A DNA stretch of 64,000 bases from Robertmurraya korlensis NBRC 107688 (GCF_001591645.1 NZ_BCVH01000002.1:265224-329223), one strand, 5' to 3'. Positions 8,768 through 19,328 are shown, numbered from the stretch's first letter. The notes: a model not told the origin generated them from the letters alone. Program-made: numbers and translations.

Positions 8768-9886
8768 TTATCCTCTTTGCTCAATCGCCACATATTTTTG
8801 CATTCCAGGACCAGTGTAGTCTGCTCTTGGACGAATTAATCGATTATTTTCATATTGTTCTAGAATATGAGCTAACCATCCAGATACGCGGCTTACTGCA
8901 AAGATTGGGGTAAATAAATCGTGGTCAATTCCTAAGCTATGATATACAGAAGCAGAATAGAAGTCTACATTTGGTGGAAGATTCTTTTCACCCGTAACAA
9001 TGTTCTCAATACTTGTGGACATTTCAAACCAATGTGGTTCGCCTGTTAAGTTGGTGAGTTTCTCTGCCATAAGCTTTAGGTGCTTTGCACGTGGGTCTCC
9101 TTTTCGGTAAACACGGTGCCCAAAGCCCATAATTTTTTCCTTGTTCGCTAATTTGCCACGAACATAAGTATCCACATTTTCTAATGTTCCAATCTCAGTT
9201 AGCATCTTCATTACAGCTTCATTCGCTCCACCGTGCAAAGGACCTTTTAATGCTCCTATAGCCGATGTTACTCCAGAGTATACATCCGATAAAGTTGCTA
9301 CACATACACGTGCTGTGAATGTAGATGCATTTAATTCATGGTCCGCATGAAGGACAAGTGCTTTATTGAATGCTTCAATTGCAATCGGTTCAGGCTCTTT
9401 TCCTGATAACATATAAAGGAAATTGGCTGCGAAGCTTAAATCAGTTCTTGGTGGAATTGGCTCCAACCCTTTTCTGATACGTGCAAAAGCTGTCACAATT
9501 GCAGGCATTTTCGCTTGAAGACGGATTGCCTTTCTGTAGTTCGCTTCTTCTTCCATTACATCGCTTTCTTCATCGTATAAACCTAATAACGATACAGCTG
9601 TTCGAAGCGCAGCCATTGGATGTACTTCATTAATTGGGAATAACTTAAAATGATCAAGAACTTGTTTTGGTAGCTCTGCATTTACCGCCAACTGGCTTTT
9701 TAACTCTGCAAGTTCTTGCTGCGTAGGAAGTCTTCTATGCCAAAGAAGATAGATTACTTCTTCAAAGCTGGCATTCTCTGCTAAATCATCAATATCGTAC
9801 CCTACGTATGTTAGTGTATCATCAATGATTGAACTTACAGAGGAAGTCGTAGCTACTACCCCTTCAAGACCGCGTGTTGCTGTCAT
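8768..9886 (-). CDS. citZ: Citrate synthase
   Basis: Condenses oxaloacetate and acetyl-CoA to citrate, the entry step of the TCA cycle. 372 residues, the dimeric Gram-positive type. Catalytic segments are visible: LHADHELNAS, GPLHGGANEAV (His), KIMGFGHRVYRKGDPR (His/Arg), and the C-terminal SRVSGWLAHILEQYENNRLIRPRADY split over the substrate pocket. ATG at 9886 has GGAGAGGG upstream. First gene of citZ-icd-mdh, expressed from the promoter at 10020-10048. Confidence 0.97.
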   Translation of the reverse strand: MTATRGLEGVVATTSSVSSIIDDTLTYVGYDIDDLAENASFEEVIYLLWHRRLPTQQELAELKSQLAVNAELPKQVLDHFKLFPINEVHPMAALRTAVSLLGLYDEESDVMEEEANYRKAIRLQAKMPAIVTAFARIRKGLEPIPPRTDLSFAANFLYMLSGKEPEPIAIEAFNKALVLHADHELNASTFTARVCVATLSDVYSGVTSAIGALKGPLHGGANEAVMKMLTEIGTLENVDTYVRGKLANKEKIMGFGHRVYRKGDPRAKHLKLMAEKLTNLTGEPHWFEMSTSIENIVTGEKNLPPNVDFYSASVYHSLGIDHDLFTPIFAVSRVSGWLAHILEQYENNRLIRPRADYTGPGMQKYVAIEQRG

Positions 9887-9956
9887 ATTGTCCCTCTCCT
9901 TTACAAAGTGATTCGCTAACCCTTCTAAATTCTCTGAGTTATTAAAAATATTAACA

Positions 9957-9972
9957 TTATAGATAACTATAA
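9957..9972. promoter_or_regulatory. Palindrome in the citZ leader, possible operator
   Basis: TTATAGATAACTATAA is a 6-bp inverted repeat with a 4-base centre, about 50 bases downstream of the predicted citZ start point. B. subtilis citZ is controlled by CcpC at AT-rich dyads, but I cannot confirm that this is such a site. Confidence 0.35.
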
Positions 9973-9999
9973 GACTATAAATTTTTCACATCCATAAAA

Positions 10000-10014
10000 A
10001 GGATGCGCTTACAA
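10000..10014 (-). promoter_or_regulatory. cre site for CcpA at citZ
   Basis: On the minus strand TTGTAAGCGCATCCT matches every fixed position of the cre consensus WTGNAANCGNWNNCW. It starts only a few bases downstream of the -10 box, a position suited to catabolite repression. CcpA repression of citZ is known in B. subtilis. Confidence 0.75.
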
Positions 10015-10019
10015 GTCCT

Positions 10020-10048
10020 ATTATAAACAATTATCTGACATTTGTGAA
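10020..10048 (-). promoter_or_regulatory. citZ promoter (sigma-A)
   Basis: TTCACA (complement of 10043-10048), 17 bases, then a perfect TATAAT (complement of 10020-10025). Confidence 0.8.
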
Positions 10049-10128
10049 CGAAAACAGCTTAAAATGTGAAAAAATTAATATTTTATTAGAAAAACTTAAG
10101 CCTAGTAATTCATAAAACTTATCACCTT

Positions 10129-10587
10129 TTAGAAGAGTTCAAAAAACTTCATTGCCAAATAGGCAATGCCCGCACCGATTAAAGGTCCTACAGCAACACC
10201 CTTAAAAAGAGAAACAGCCAAGATTGTTCCTAAAACAAGAGCGGTAGTAATGTGGGGGTCCTTCGCTAGAAGTGTGATTCCTCCTTTTGCTATTAGTGCC
10301 ACTGCCATTCCAGATACTAAAGCAATCCATGCGTATGGCGATTTGAATGCAGATGTTAGCTCTTTGAAACCAATTTCCCCACTTGCAATAGGAGCTAACA
10401 CCGCGAAAGTAATAACCGTTACTCCCCAATTAATCCCTTTTGATTGGATATAGGAAAATATCTTTGAATCGACACCTATTATTTTAAGTATTAAAAGTAC
10501 CCCAACTGCAAGAATTAGTGATTGGTTTTTTGCGATAAAACCAATTATTAATAGTATGAGCAAGAATAAGCTAGCTTGTGTTTGCAA
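10129..10587 (-). CDS. ytwI: DUF441 family membrane protein YtwI
   Basis: 152-residue integral membrane protein of unknown function with about four hydrophobic helices (residues about 6-30, 45-70, 75-105, 110-150) rich in Gly and Ala. It matches the DUF441/UPF0756 family that sits beside citZ in bacilli. TTG at 10587 is chosen because GGGGG lies eight bases upstream; another TTG at 10593 would be only two bases from it. The two give nearly the same protein. No clear terminator follows it. Confidence 0.85.
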   Translation of the reverse strand: MQTQASLFLLILLIIGFIAKNQSLILAVGVLLILKIIGVDSKIFSYIQSKGINWGVTVITFAVLAPIASGEIGFKELTSAFKSPYAWIALVSGMAVALIAKGGITLLAKDPHITTALVLGTILAVSLFKGVAVGPLIGAGIAYLAMKFFELF

Positions 10588-10729
10588 TTTCAAGGCCCCC
10601 TTCGTATAGACATTATTCTAACATAGGAAAACTCAGCCAAAAACAATCTGATTTTTGTTTTTGACTATCCGCTAAATTTGTCGAAAATCAGGAAAATATT
10701 ATTCCTCTTAAACAAAACTTTCCATATTC

Positions 10730-10758
10730 TTGATACGTAGGTAAAATAAAGATAAAAC
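10730..10758 (+). promoter_or_regulatory. Candidate ytvI promoter
   Basis: TTGATA (10730-10735), 17 bases, TAAAAC (10753-10758). An overlapping alternative is TTTCCA-N17-TAAAAT. Both are imperfect. Confidence 0.4.
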
Positions 10759-10796
10759 AAGTTTCCCATTCAATCATTATTAGGAGGACGATTAAT

Positions 10797-11912
10797 CTGA
10801 ATCTCACCTACTTATTTAGAACTATGCGCTTCATGATCGTAATTGTTAGTGTCGTCTTGTCCGTTTTTATCCTAATTCAAATTTCAAAGGTTACATATCC
10901 TTTTATCATCGGCCTTTTAATTGCTTTTATGCTGAATCCATTTGTAAATTTTTTAGAAAGTAAAGGTCGGTTACCTAGAACGCTCGCTGTATTGATTGGG
11001 ATTATCATTATTTTCGCTTTATTTGCAGGATTTATTACTCTTTTAATCGCGGAAATTGTATCTGGCGCAGACTATTTAGCTGATGTGGTTCCAAGACATT
11101 TAGATACTCTGATTAACTTTATCGAGGACTTTTTTGCTGCACAAATTATTCCTCTTTATAATCAATTAACAAGTCTATTTAATTCATTAGATACCGGTCA
11201 GCAGGATACGATACTAACAAATATACAAAATGTCGGGAGAACCATTGGTTCAACAATAGGCAATTTTATACAAAGTTTCTTTGGAAATATTCCTAATATA
11301 CTATCTTGGTTTCCGAATGCTGCAACTGTAGTCATTTTTTCCTTGTTGGCAACTTTTTTCATCAGTAAAGATTGGTATCGTCTGTCACGGTTTAGTAATA
11401 AGATCATTCCAAGTCGAGCCAAGAGTAGTACAAAGAGGGTACTTGAGGACCTAAAAAAAGCACTTTTCGGATTTATTAAAGCTCAACTCACATTAATCTC
11501 TATAACGACTGTAATTATCCTTATTGGGCTTCTGGTACTACGTGTAGACTATGCAATCACCATTGCTCTTGTAACGGGATTGGTTGATATTATTCCTTAT
11601 TTAGGAACAGGTGCTGTATTTGTTCCGTGGATCATTTACGAGGCGATCGCAGGGGAGATGAGTTTAGCTATTGGCTTAGGTGTTTTGTATCTTGTTGTTC
11701 TTGTTCAACGACAAGTAATGGAGCCAAAAGTATTATCTTCAAACATAGGACTAGATCCTCTTGCAACTTTAATTGCTCTATTTGTTGGATTCAAGTTAAT
11801 TGGCTTTTTAGGATTAATCGCTGGACCAGTTACTCTGGTTATTATCACAACCCTACATAGAGCTCATGTATTTAAAGATGTTTGGTCATACATAATGGGT
11901 AAAGAAGCATAA
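10797..11912 (+). CDS. ytvI: YtvI, AI-2E/PerM-family transporter-like membrane protein
   Basis: Polytopic membrane protein of the AI-2E transporter (PerM) superfamily, with about seven to eight helices, the conserved FLLATFFISKDWYRL-type segment and a C-terminal region ending in PVTLVIITTLHRA. Substrate unknown; some family members exchange Na+ for H+ or export small molecules. The only good ribosome site, AGGAGG at 10782-10787, points to CTG at 10797 (nine bases away), giving 371 residues beginning (M)NLTYLFRT. The first in-frame ATG, at 10824, has no ribosome site. Confidence 0.8.
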   Translation: MNLTYLFRTMRFMIVIVSVVLSVFILIQISKVTYPFIIGLLIAFMLNPFVNFLESKGRLPRTLAVLIGIIIIFALFAGFITLLIAEIVSGADYLADVVPRHLDTLINFIEDFFAAQIIPLYNQLTSLFNSLDTGQQDTILTNIQNVGRTIGSTIGNFIQSFFGNIPNILSWFPNAATVVIFSLLATFFISKDWYRLSRFSNKIIPSRAKSSTKRVLEDLKKALFGFIKAQLTLISITTVIILIGLLVLRVDYAITIALVTGLVDIIPYLGTGAVFVPWIIYEAIAGEMSLAIGLGVLYLVVLVQRQVMEPKVLSSNIGLDPLATLIALFVGFKLIGFLGLIAGPVTLVIITTLHRAHVFKDVWSYIMGKEA

Positions 11913-11939
11913 AAGTCCATTCGTTGGGAATGGACTTTT
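11911..11939. terminator. Bidirectional terminator between ytvI and fxsA
   Basis: Perfect 12-bp stem (11911-11922 with 11928-11939) with a 5-base loop. It overlaps the ytvI stop codon and lies two bases from the fxsA stop. Confidence 0.85.
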
Positions 11940-11940
11940 A

Positions 11941-12327
11941 TCATTTTATAATCTTAATTCTTCCTTTGTTCATCCAATTGTTAAATGCCTTGCTGAGTAT
12001 GGTTTTAAAGAATTTTCTTGTTGGAGGTGCTAGTAATAGGAAACCGGTTGCATCCGTTATAAATCCGGGTGTTAGAAGAAGTGTCCCCCCGATAATGATA
12101 CAAATGCCATCCAACAGAACATCACCTGGCATTTGTCCTGACTGAAGGAGATGTTGAGCCTTTCTTATCGTGTCTAACCCTTGTTGCTTTGCTAAGTAGG
12201 CACCTAGCAAGCCTGTAAGAATGATAAGGGCTATGGTCGTCCAGATACCAATAGTCTTACCTGATAATAACAAAAGACCGATTTCTGCTGCAGGTACGAT
12301 AATTAATAATAAAACGATATAACGCAA
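11941..12327 (-). CDS. fxsA: FxsA family membrane protein
   Basis: 128-residue inner-membrane protein with about three or four hydrophobic helices (residues about 2-20, 26-46, 75-100) and the family signature GGTLLLTPGFITDATGFLLL followed by PPTRKFF. In E. coli FxsA overproduction suppresses F-exclusion of phage T7; its normal function is unknown. The start is TTG at 12327 with AGGAGGCG eight bases upstream. It faces ytvI convergently and is upstream-adjacent to pyk on the same strand. Confidence 0.88.
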   Translation of the reverse strand: MRYIVLLLIIVPAAEIGLLLLSGKTIGIWTTIALIILTGLLGAYLAKQQGLDTIRKAQHLLQSGQMPGDVLLDGICIIIGGTLLLTPGFITDATGFLLLAPPTRKFFKTILSKAFNNWMNKGRIKIIK

Positions 12328-12380
12328 AAAAATCGCCTCCTAGTTGTCCTTATATTATAGGGTTATTTATAAAAAACAGC

Positions 12381-12411
12381 AAAAAAGAAGCAGCCATTTA
12401 GGCTACTTCTT
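12381..12411 (-). terminator. Intrinsic terminator after pyk
   Basis: 11-bp stem with one G-U pair (12385-12395 with 12401-12411), followed on the minus strand by TTTTTTG. It ends pfkA-pyk. Confidence 0.9.
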
Positions 12412-12419
12412 CTTTCATT

Positions 12420-14177
12420 TTATAGAACGCTTGCGTGGCCGTTATAAATGACACCATGTGAAGCATCAATTGTAACCTCTTGACCATCCTTTAAGCTAGT
12501 AGTTGCTCCTTCTGCTCCTACGATAACTGGAATACCAAGGCTAAGCCCTACTACTGCAGCATGGCTAGTTAAACCACCTTCTTCAGTAACTAACGCACTA
12601 CACTTCTCAATAGCTGGAACCATATCTGCATCAGAGCCAATGGTAACAAGGATAGAACCTTCTGTTACTTTTTCTAACGCTTCTTTTGCTGAGTTAGCAA
12701 TAACTACCTTACCAAAAGCTGTTTTTCTACCAATTCCTTGAGCTTTTAATAAAACATCGCCAACAACATGGATTTTCATTAGGTTTGTTGTACCTTTAAC
12801 ATTTACTGCTCCTGCAGTAATAACCACTAAGTCACCACGTGAAACGATTCCACTGTTTAAGCTCTCCTCTACTGCTGTATCAAGCATTTCGTCAGTAGTA
12901 GTAGATTTAGTACCGATTTGAGGATATACACCCCAAGCAAGTGATAAACGACGTGAAACACCATCATCAGATGTAACTGCCACTATAGGAGCTTTCGGAC
13001 GGTATTTAGAGATCATTCTAGCTGTATGACCACTTTCGGTTGGAGCAATAATTGCGTTCGCATCAAGATTTAATGCCGTATGTGCAACAGATTGTCCAAT
13101 TGCATCCGTAATATTATGTTCATTGTCCTTACTACGGTTAGATAAAATTTCTTTATGATCCAATGCTGATTCCGCACGAGATGCGATGTTATGCATAGTT
13201 TGAACCGCTTCTACTGGATACACACCAGCTGCAGTTTCTCCAGAAAGCATAATTGCGTCTGTTCCATCAAAAATCGCATTTGCCACGTCACTTGCTTCCG
13301 CTCTTGTTGGACGTGGGTTACGTTGCATAGAATCTAGCATTTGAGTTGCCGTAATTACCGGCTTCCCTTGTGCGTTACACTTTTTAATTAAGCTCTTTTG
13401 AACTAGAGGAACCTCTTCTGCTGGAATTTCTACTCCTAGGTCACCACGTGCAACCATTAATCCATCAGAAATTTCAAGAATTTCGTCGATTTTATCAACA
13501 CCCTCTTGATTTTCAATCTTAGGAATAATGTGGATATGAGTCGCATTATGCTCTTCTAACAAACGACGAATTTCAAGAACATCAGATGCACGGCGTACGA
13601 ATGAAGCTGCAATAAAGTCGATATCTTGCTCAATCCCGAACTTAATATCGTTAGCATCCTTCTCCGTAATTCCTGGAAGATTTACAGAAACACCAGGAAC
13701 GTTTACACCTTTTTTATTTTTAAGCGTTCCAGTATTTAAGATTTTAGTATGAATTTCACTAGCTGCACGGTCGATCTTTGTTACTTCTAAACCGATTAAG
13801 CCATCATCTAATAAAATCTTTGAACCTTCGTGTACATCATCAATTAATCCAGGATATGTAATCGAGAATTTATCAACCGTGCCTTCAACTTCTGTCATTG
13901 AAACAATTACATCGTTTCCTGCCACTAACTCAATTGCACCATCTACCATATTATTTGTACGGATTTCTGGACCTTTTGTATCCAATAATATAGCAACTGT
14001 TTTTCCAGTTTGTTTTGCAGCTTCACGAATATTTCTAATACGAGCACCGTGCTCTTCATGATCACCATGAGAGAAATTTAAACGAGCAACATTCATTCCA
14101 GCTTCGATTAACTGTGTTAATTTTTCTACACTTTCACTTGCTGGACCAATAGTACAAACAATTTTCGTTTTACGCAT
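12420..14177 (-). CDS. pyk: Pyruvate kinase with C-terminal PEP-utiliser-like domain
   Basis: Last step of glycolysis: PEP plus ADP to pyruvate plus ATP. 585 residues, the long Bacillus form. N-terminal [23 protein letters not shown], active-site [20 protein letters not shown] and TATQMLDSM are all present, followed by the allosteric C domain. The extra C-terminal domain (about 475-585) has [15 protein letters not shown], which resembles the phosphohistidine domain of PEP-utilising enzymes. It lies 31 bases after pfkA and shares its promoter. Confidence 0.97.
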   Translation of the reverse strand: MRKTKIVCTIGPASESVEKLTQLIEAGMNVARLNFSHGDHEEHGARIRNIREAAKQTGKTVAILLDTKGPEIRTNNMVDGAIELVAGNDVIVSMTEVEGTVDKFSITYPGLIDDVHEGSKILLDDGLIGLEVTKIDRAASEIHTKILNTGTLKNKKGVNVPGVSVNLPGITEKDANDIKFGIEQDIDFIAASFVRRASDVLEIRRLLEEHNATHIHIIPKIENQEGVDKIDEILEISDGLMVARGDLGVEIPAEEVPLVQKSLIKKCNAQGKPVITATQMLDSMQRNPRPTRAEASDVANAIFDGTDAIMLSGETAAGVYPVEAVQTMHNIASRAESALDHKEILSNRSKDNEHNITDAIGQSVAHTALNLDANAIIAPTESGHTARMISKYRPKAPIVAVTSDDGVSRRLSLAWGVYPQIGTKSTTTDEMLDTAVEESLNSGIVSRGDLVVITAGAVNVKGTTNLMKIHVVGDVLLKAQGIGRKTAFGKVVIANSAKEALEKVTEGSILVTIGSDADMVPAIEKCSALVTEEGGLTSHAAVVGLSLGIPVIVGAEGATTSLKDGQEVTIDASHGVIYNGHASVL

Positions 14178-14208
14178 TAATTGTGGACCTCCTATTATTA
14201 TAAAAACG

Positions 14209-15174
<966 letters not shown>

Positions 15175-15277
15175 TCACCTCTGTATTGGATTGTTGAAGT
15201 ATTATGTATAGTGAGAAGATGAATAATACGACACGTGATGCACTACTATTATTTACAGAATACCCGGGAATATTTCT

Positions 15278-15306
15278 AAAATACCATGAAGAAACAATGT
15301 TCTCAA
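15278..15306 (-). promoter_or_regulatory. pfkA-pyk promoter
   Basis: TTGAGA (complement of 15301-15306), 17 bases, TATTTT (complement of 15278-15283). It leaves a leader of roughly 100 bases before pfkA. Confidence 0.6.
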
Positions 15307-15349
15307 CTCTATCATAAACATAAAATTAATAGACGAAATAGTTTTTTTA

Positions 15350-15364
15350 TTGAAAGCGCTTAAT
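15350..15364. promoter_or_regulatory. cre-like site upstream of the pfkA promoter
   Basis: TTGAAAGCGCTTAAT matches the cre consensus except for one base and has a perfect AAGCGCTT core. It is centred about 84 bases upstream of the predicted start point, where CcpA would activate rather than repress. Confidence 0.5.
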
Positions 15365-15433
15365 ACCATCGTTTTTTTCTAAAAATGTTCATAATTCTAT
15401 TTTCATTGTAATTTAATTGGGATTTCTCTAAAA

Positions 15434-15463
15434 AAAAGAAAAAGAGTGTGCCGAAACACACTC
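15434..15463 (-). terminator. Intrinsic terminator after accA
   Basis: GAGTGTG (15444-15450) with CACACTC (15457-15463), followed on the minus strand by TTTTTCTTTTTTTT. The stem includes part of the accA stop codon. Confidence 0.88.
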
Positions 15464-16442
15464 ATCCATTTACACCTATATATTCATGCAAAAATGTATA
15501 TTTACCCATACTTTTGTATTTTTCATACCTTAATTCCAGCAGTTCATTATCTGTTAGTTGAAGTAACTGCTTTAATGATTGTTGGATGGTTTCCTTAATA
15601 CTTTCGGCTTGAGCTTTTACGTCTTTATGGGCTCCACCTCGTACCTCAGAAATTATTTCATCAATAATTCCAAGTTCTTTTAAATCTGGAGCGGTAATTT
15701 TCATGGTTTCTGCTGCTTGTTTTGCAAGAGATGCATCTTTCCATAAAATAGCTGCAGCCCCTTCAGGAGAAATAACCGAATACGTTGAGTTTTCAAGCAT
15801 ATGAATATGATCGCCAACTCCAAGAGCTAGTGCTCCACCACTTCCACCTTCACCAATGACGATACAAACAATAGGTACCGTTAAGCTTGCCATTTCAAAA
15901 AGGTTTTTCGCAATAGCTTCACTCTGCCCTCTTTCTTCGGCAGCTTTCCCAGGATAAGCACCCTTTGTATCAATAAAACAAATGATAGGACGGTTAAATT
16001 TTTCCGCTTGTTTCATCAGTCTCAATGCTTTACGGTACCCTTCAGGGTGTGGCATCCCAAAATTTCTACGAATATTTTCCTTCGTATCTTTTCCTCGCTG
16101 ATGACCAATAATAGTAACAGGTAAACCTTGGAATTTCGCTACTCCAGCTACAATTGCTTCGTCATCGCCAAAAAAACGATCCCCATGACATTCAATAAAA
16201 TCAGAAAAGATAATGGATAGATAGTCAAGAGTAGTTGGACGAGCAGGGTGTCTCGCTATTTGCACTCTGTCCCATGGCTTCATATTGTCATAAATATCTT
16301 TTTCTAACTTTTGAAGCCTTGCCTCAAGCTTTTCAATTTCAGCTGATAAATCTACTTCTGCATTCGCAGTAAATTCCTTTAGCTCTGCAATTTTCTTTTT
16401 CAGCTCAACAACAGGTTTTTCGAATTCTAGCTCTCCAACCAT
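15462..16442 (-). CDS. accA: Acetyl-CoA carboxylase carboxyltransferase subunit alpha
   Basis: With AccD forms the carboxyltransferase that moves CO2 from biotin-BCCP to acetyl-CoA, giving malonyl-CoA for fatty-acid synthesis. 326 residues. An N-terminal coiled coil (about 8-50) precedes the crotonase-like core with [37 protein letters not shown] and [15 protein letters not shown] at 16442 has AGGAGGTG upstream inside the end of accD; the genes overlap by 16 bases, so they are coupled. Confidence 0.97.
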   Translation of the reverse strand: MVGELEFEKPVVELKKKIAELKEFTANAEVDLSAEIEKLEARLQKLEKDIYDNMKPWDRVQIARHPARPTTLDYLSIIFSDFIECHGDRFFGDDEAIVAGVAKFQGLPVTIIGHQRGKDTKENIRRNFGMPHPEGYRKALRLMKQAEKFNRPIICFIDTKGAYPGKAAEERGQSEAIAKNLFEMASLTVPIVCIVIGEGGSGGALALGVGDHIHMLENSTYSVISPEGAAAILWKDASLAKQAAETMKITAPDLKELGIIDEIISEVRGGAHKDVKAQAESIKETIQQSLKQLLQLTDNELLELRYEKYKSMGKYTFLHEYIGVNG

Positions 16443-17308
16443 TCTATTTCACCTCCTGGCTTATGAATGTCAAGCAATGTTGAAATTTTGTCCCTTAAGT
16501 CATTTCTAGGTATAACAGCATCCAGTTGACCATGCTTTAAAAGGAACTCTGCTGTTTGAAAATCCTCAGGAAGGTCTTCTCTAATGGTTTGTTCAATAAT
16601 TCTTCTACCGGCAAATCCAATTAATGCACCTGGTTCAGCAAAATTATAGTCACCTAGAGAAGCAAAACTAGCAGAAACTCCACCAGTGGTTGGGTGTGTC
16701 ATGATTGATATGAACAAATTACCTTCGTCGCTAAACTTTTTAAGAGCCACACTAGTCTTCGCCATTTGCATTAAGCTTAATACTCCCTCTTGCATCCTTG
16801 CTCCACCAGAAGCAGTAAAAATGATAAACGGGATGGATTGCTCACCTGCTTTTTCGATTGCTCTCGTAATTTTTTCGCCAACTACAGAGCCCATGCTTCC
16901 CATTCTAAAGGTAGAATCCATAATTGCGACTACTGCGTCATACCCTTCTATTTTACAAACACCGGTCACCACGGCTTCGTTTAAATTGGTTTTCTCTCGA
17001 TCTTTTTCAAGCTTTTCTATATAATCGGGGAATCCAAGCGGGTTCTCAGAGATCATATAACGATCAAGTTCAACGAAGCTCCCTTCGTCGACGAAGCTAC
17101 TAAGCCTCTCCTTTGAATTCATCGGGTGATGGTGTCCACAATGTATACAAACCTTCAGATTCTTCATTAGCTCTTTGGAATACATGATTTTCTTACAGTT
17201 TGGACACTTGGTCATTATCCCTTCTGGGACATCTTGCTTGGCTGCTTCGGTTGGAATAGTAGCATATTTTTTCTTCTTTGATTTTGTAAATAGGTCTTTA
17301 ATTGGCAA
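16427..17308 (-). CDS. accD: Acetyl-CoA carboxylase carboxyltransferase subunit beta
   Basis: Beta subunit of the carboxyltransferase. 293 residues with an N-terminal zinc ribbon (C35, C38, C54, C57) and a crotonase-like core with [19 protein letters not shown] and [12 protein letters not shown]. The start is TTG at 17308, seven bases after GGGGAGG. First gene of accDA; a GTGGTCAGACCAC palindrome sits in its predicted promoter, so the GntR regulator encoded upstream probably controls it. Confidence 0.97.
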   Translation of the reverse strand: MPIKDLFTKSKKKKYATIPTEAAKQDVPEGIMTKCPNCKKIMYSKELMKNLKVCIHCGHHHPMNSKERLSSFVDEGSFVELDRYMISENPLGFPDYIEKLEKDREKTNLNEAVVTGVCKIEGYDAVVAIMDSTFRMGSMGSVVGEKITRAIEKAGEQSIPFIIFTASGGARMQEGVLSLMQMAKTSVALKKFSDEGNLFISIMTHPTTGGVSASFASLGDYNFAEPGALIGFAGRRIIEQTIREDLPEDFQTAEFLLKHGQLDAVIPRNDLRDKISTLLDIHKPGGEIEWLES

Positions 17309-17332
17309 GCTGAAACCTCCCCATATGTTTCT

Positions 17333-17361
17333 AGTATAATCTCTGTGGTCAGACCACTATT
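17333..17361 (-). promoter_or_regulatory. Likely accDA promoter
   Basis: TATACT (complement of 17333-17338) with a poor -35 17 bases upstream. The GntR-type palindrome at 17345-17357 lies between them. The weak -35 makes the assignment tentative. Confidence 0.4.
17345..17357. promoter_or_regulatory. Palindromic operator (GntR/FadR-type) at accDA
   Basis: GTGGTCAGACCAC is a perfect 6-bp inverted repeat around one base. The identical 13-mer occurs at 19375-19387 upstream of the malic enzyme-regulator operon. Its GGT...ACC form fits FadR-subfamily GntR operators. Confidence 0.65.
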
Positions 17362-17452
17362 ATGAAAAATAATGCCTTATTACATGAAGGCTCGTCTAGT
17401 TCTTTTTATCATGTTAGTATAATGCCACAACAAATTCTGCAGATATTTGTCG

Positions 17453-18082
17453 TTAATCATTCGACAGTTTTCGTAAGGAATAATAAGAACGGAGAACCTC
17501 CGCCTCTTTCCCACCTAGTAAGGCATGAACAATTGCTGAATAATACGGATTCTTCCTTTCAATTCTCGGAAGTTTTAATGCATCATAATAATCATTTAAT
17601 ATGGACCAAATACGATAGAAAAGATGATTATCCGCTAATTCAACAATTTTTATAAAAAACTGATCATCTGTAAACTCGGCACATTCAATCCATTCTTTTA
17701 AATTTTCTAGTTGCTCTTCATTATTTCTTCGGAGAATGAGTCTTAAACAATCTAATTCAATTAAATATTTCGTTTCAATCACATCTTGTTTTGCTTTTGT
17801 ATCTTGAAGTACAAAGGTACCAAGAAGCTGTACAAGCTGGTTGCTACGAAAATCCCGTATAAATGTGCCTTCTCCTCGCCGGGTCTCAATAAGTCCTAAG
17901 AGCTCTAGAGCTCTTAAAGCCTCACGAACAGAGGAGCGTCCTACATTAAGACGCTCACAAAGTTCTCGCTCTGATGGAATTTTATCACCGGGTTTTAGGC
18001 CATCCTGCTCAATCATGATGCGAAGCTGTTTAACAATTTCTAAATAAACCTTTGAGCCTCGTTCCACTGGTTCTATTCCCAC
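17453..18082 (-). CDS. FadR-subfamily GntR transcriptional regulator
   Basis: DNA-binding regulator of 209 residues. Winged helix-turn-helix at about 8-75 with the GntR signature IPSERELCERLNVGRSSVREALRALELLGLIETRRGEGTFI split across helices; a shortened C-terminal FCD-like ligand domain (about 95-205) in which the usual metal-binding histidines are not obvious. The start is GTG at 18082. It follows the malic enzyme gene by seven bases, so it shares that operon; matching palindromes upstream of both this operon and accDA make autoregulation and control of malonyl-CoA synthesis likely. Ligand unknown. Confidence 0.8.
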   Translation of the reverse strand: MGIEPVERGSKVYLEIVKQLRIMIEQDGLKPGDKIPSERELCERLNVGRSSVREALRALELLGLIETRRGEGTFIRDFRSNQLVQLLGTFVLQDTKAKQDVIETKYLIELDCLRLILRRNNEEQLENLKEWIECAEFTDDQFFIKIVELADNHLFYRIWSILNDYYDALKLPRIERKNPYYSAIVHALLGGKEAEVLRSYYSLRKLSND

Positions 18083-18089
18083 TTGTTAA

Positions 18090-19328
18090 TCACTCGCTCT
18101 TTCCAATTACGGAAAGCTCTATTGTTCTAGCCTTAATCTCCGAAGGATCAACCTTCAATCTGGCTACACCTGTTTCCATCGCTGCCTTTGCCACTGCTGC
18201 TGCTACCTCAGGAGCTACTCGTGGATCAAATGGTGCAGGAATCACATAATCGGCGCTCAGCTCATCTCCAGAAACAAGACTAGCAATCGCTTCAACCGCT
18301 GCTACCTTCATTTTTTCATTAATATGAGTGGCTCTCACATCTAAAGCACCTCTAAAAATCCCTGGGAATGCTAGTACATTATTTACTTGGTTCGGGAAGT
18401 CAGAACGACCTGTCCCAATGACCTTAGCTCCAGCTTTTTTCGCTTCCTCTGGCATGATTTCCGGTGTTGGATTAGCCATTGCAAAAATAATTGGATCATC
18501 ATTCATTGTTTGAATCATTTCTCCAGTTAAGGCTCCTGCAACGGAAACCCCTATAAACACATCCGCACCTTTTAGTGCATCTGCAAGACTACCTGTTTCT
18601 TGATTGCGGTTCGTATATTTAGCTATTTCATTTTTTATATCGTTCATTCCAAACGGTCGGCCTTCATATATAGCCCCTTTAGTGTCACACATGATAATAT
18701 CACGTACCCCATAGGTATATAAAAGTTTCATAATGGCTATCCCTGCGGCACCCGCTCCGTTAGCAACTACCTTGATCTCATTCATCGACTTGCCAACTAG
18801 CTTAAGCGCATTTACTAAACCAGCAACAGTAACGATCGCTGTACCATGCTGATCATCATGAAACACAGGTATATTGGTTTCTTTTTTTAGCCTCTCCTCA
18901 ATAACAAAGCAGTTCGGAGCAGCAATGTCTTCAAGGTTTATTCCACCGAATGTTGGCTCTAACAGCTTTACGGTCTCAATAATTTTTTCGACGTCAGTTG
19001 TACCCAGGCAGATTGGAAATGCATCAACTCCTGCGAAGCTTTTAAACAAAACTGCCTTCCCTTCCATTACTGGAAGTGCAGCTTCTGGACCAATATTTCC
19101 TAGTCCAAGGACAGCTGTCCCATCAGACACAACAGCAACCATATTACCCTTCATCGTATAATCATAGACCGTTTCGGGCTTATCATAAATTTCTTTACAA
19201 GGCTCGGCCACTCCTGGCGAATAGGCAAGGCTTAAATCATTTGCATTCCTTACTTGAACTTTTGATTTTGACTCGAGCTTTCCTTTGTTCAGTCTGTGCA
19301 TATGTAATGCTTCTTCACGTAAAGTCAA
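18090..19328 (-). CDS. ytsJ: NAD(P)-dependent malic enzyme (YtsJ type)
   Basis: Oxidative decarboxylation of malate to pyruvate with NAD(P)H formation. 412 residues. Malic-enzyme motifs: SLAYSPGVAEPCKEI, GLGNIGPEAALPVMEGKA (Lys), FHDDQHGTAIV (metal ligands), and the dinucleotide-binding ANGAGAAGIAIMKLL. TTG at 19328 is chosen because GGGGTGG lies eight bases upstream; an ATG at 19340 would be one base from it. Neighbouring fatty-acid genes suggest NADPH supply. Confidence 0.93.
   Translation of the reverse strand: MTLREEALHMHRLNKGKLESKSKVQVRNANDLSLAYSPGVAEPCKEIYDKPETVYDYTMKGNMVAVVSDGTAVLGLGNIGPEAALPVMEGKAVLFKSFAGVDAFPICLGTTDVEKIIETVKLLEPTFGGINLEDIAAPNCFVIEERLKKETNIPVFHDDQHGTAIVTVAGLVNALKLVGKSMNEIKVVANGAGAAGIAIMKLLYTYGVRDIIMCDTKGAIYEGRPFGMNDIKNEIAKYTNRNQETGSLADALKGADVFIGVSVAGALTGEMIQTMNDDPIIFAMANPTPEIMPEEAKKAGAKVIGTGRSDFPNQVNNVLAFPGIFRGALDVRATHINEKMKVAAVEAIASLVSGDELSADYVIPAPFDPRVAPEVAAAVAKAAMETGVARLKVDPSEIKARTIELSVIGKSE

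Noticed and set aside
11627..11860. Cys-rich frame inside ytvI
   Set aside because: It is a shadow of the ytvI coding frame with no ribosome site.
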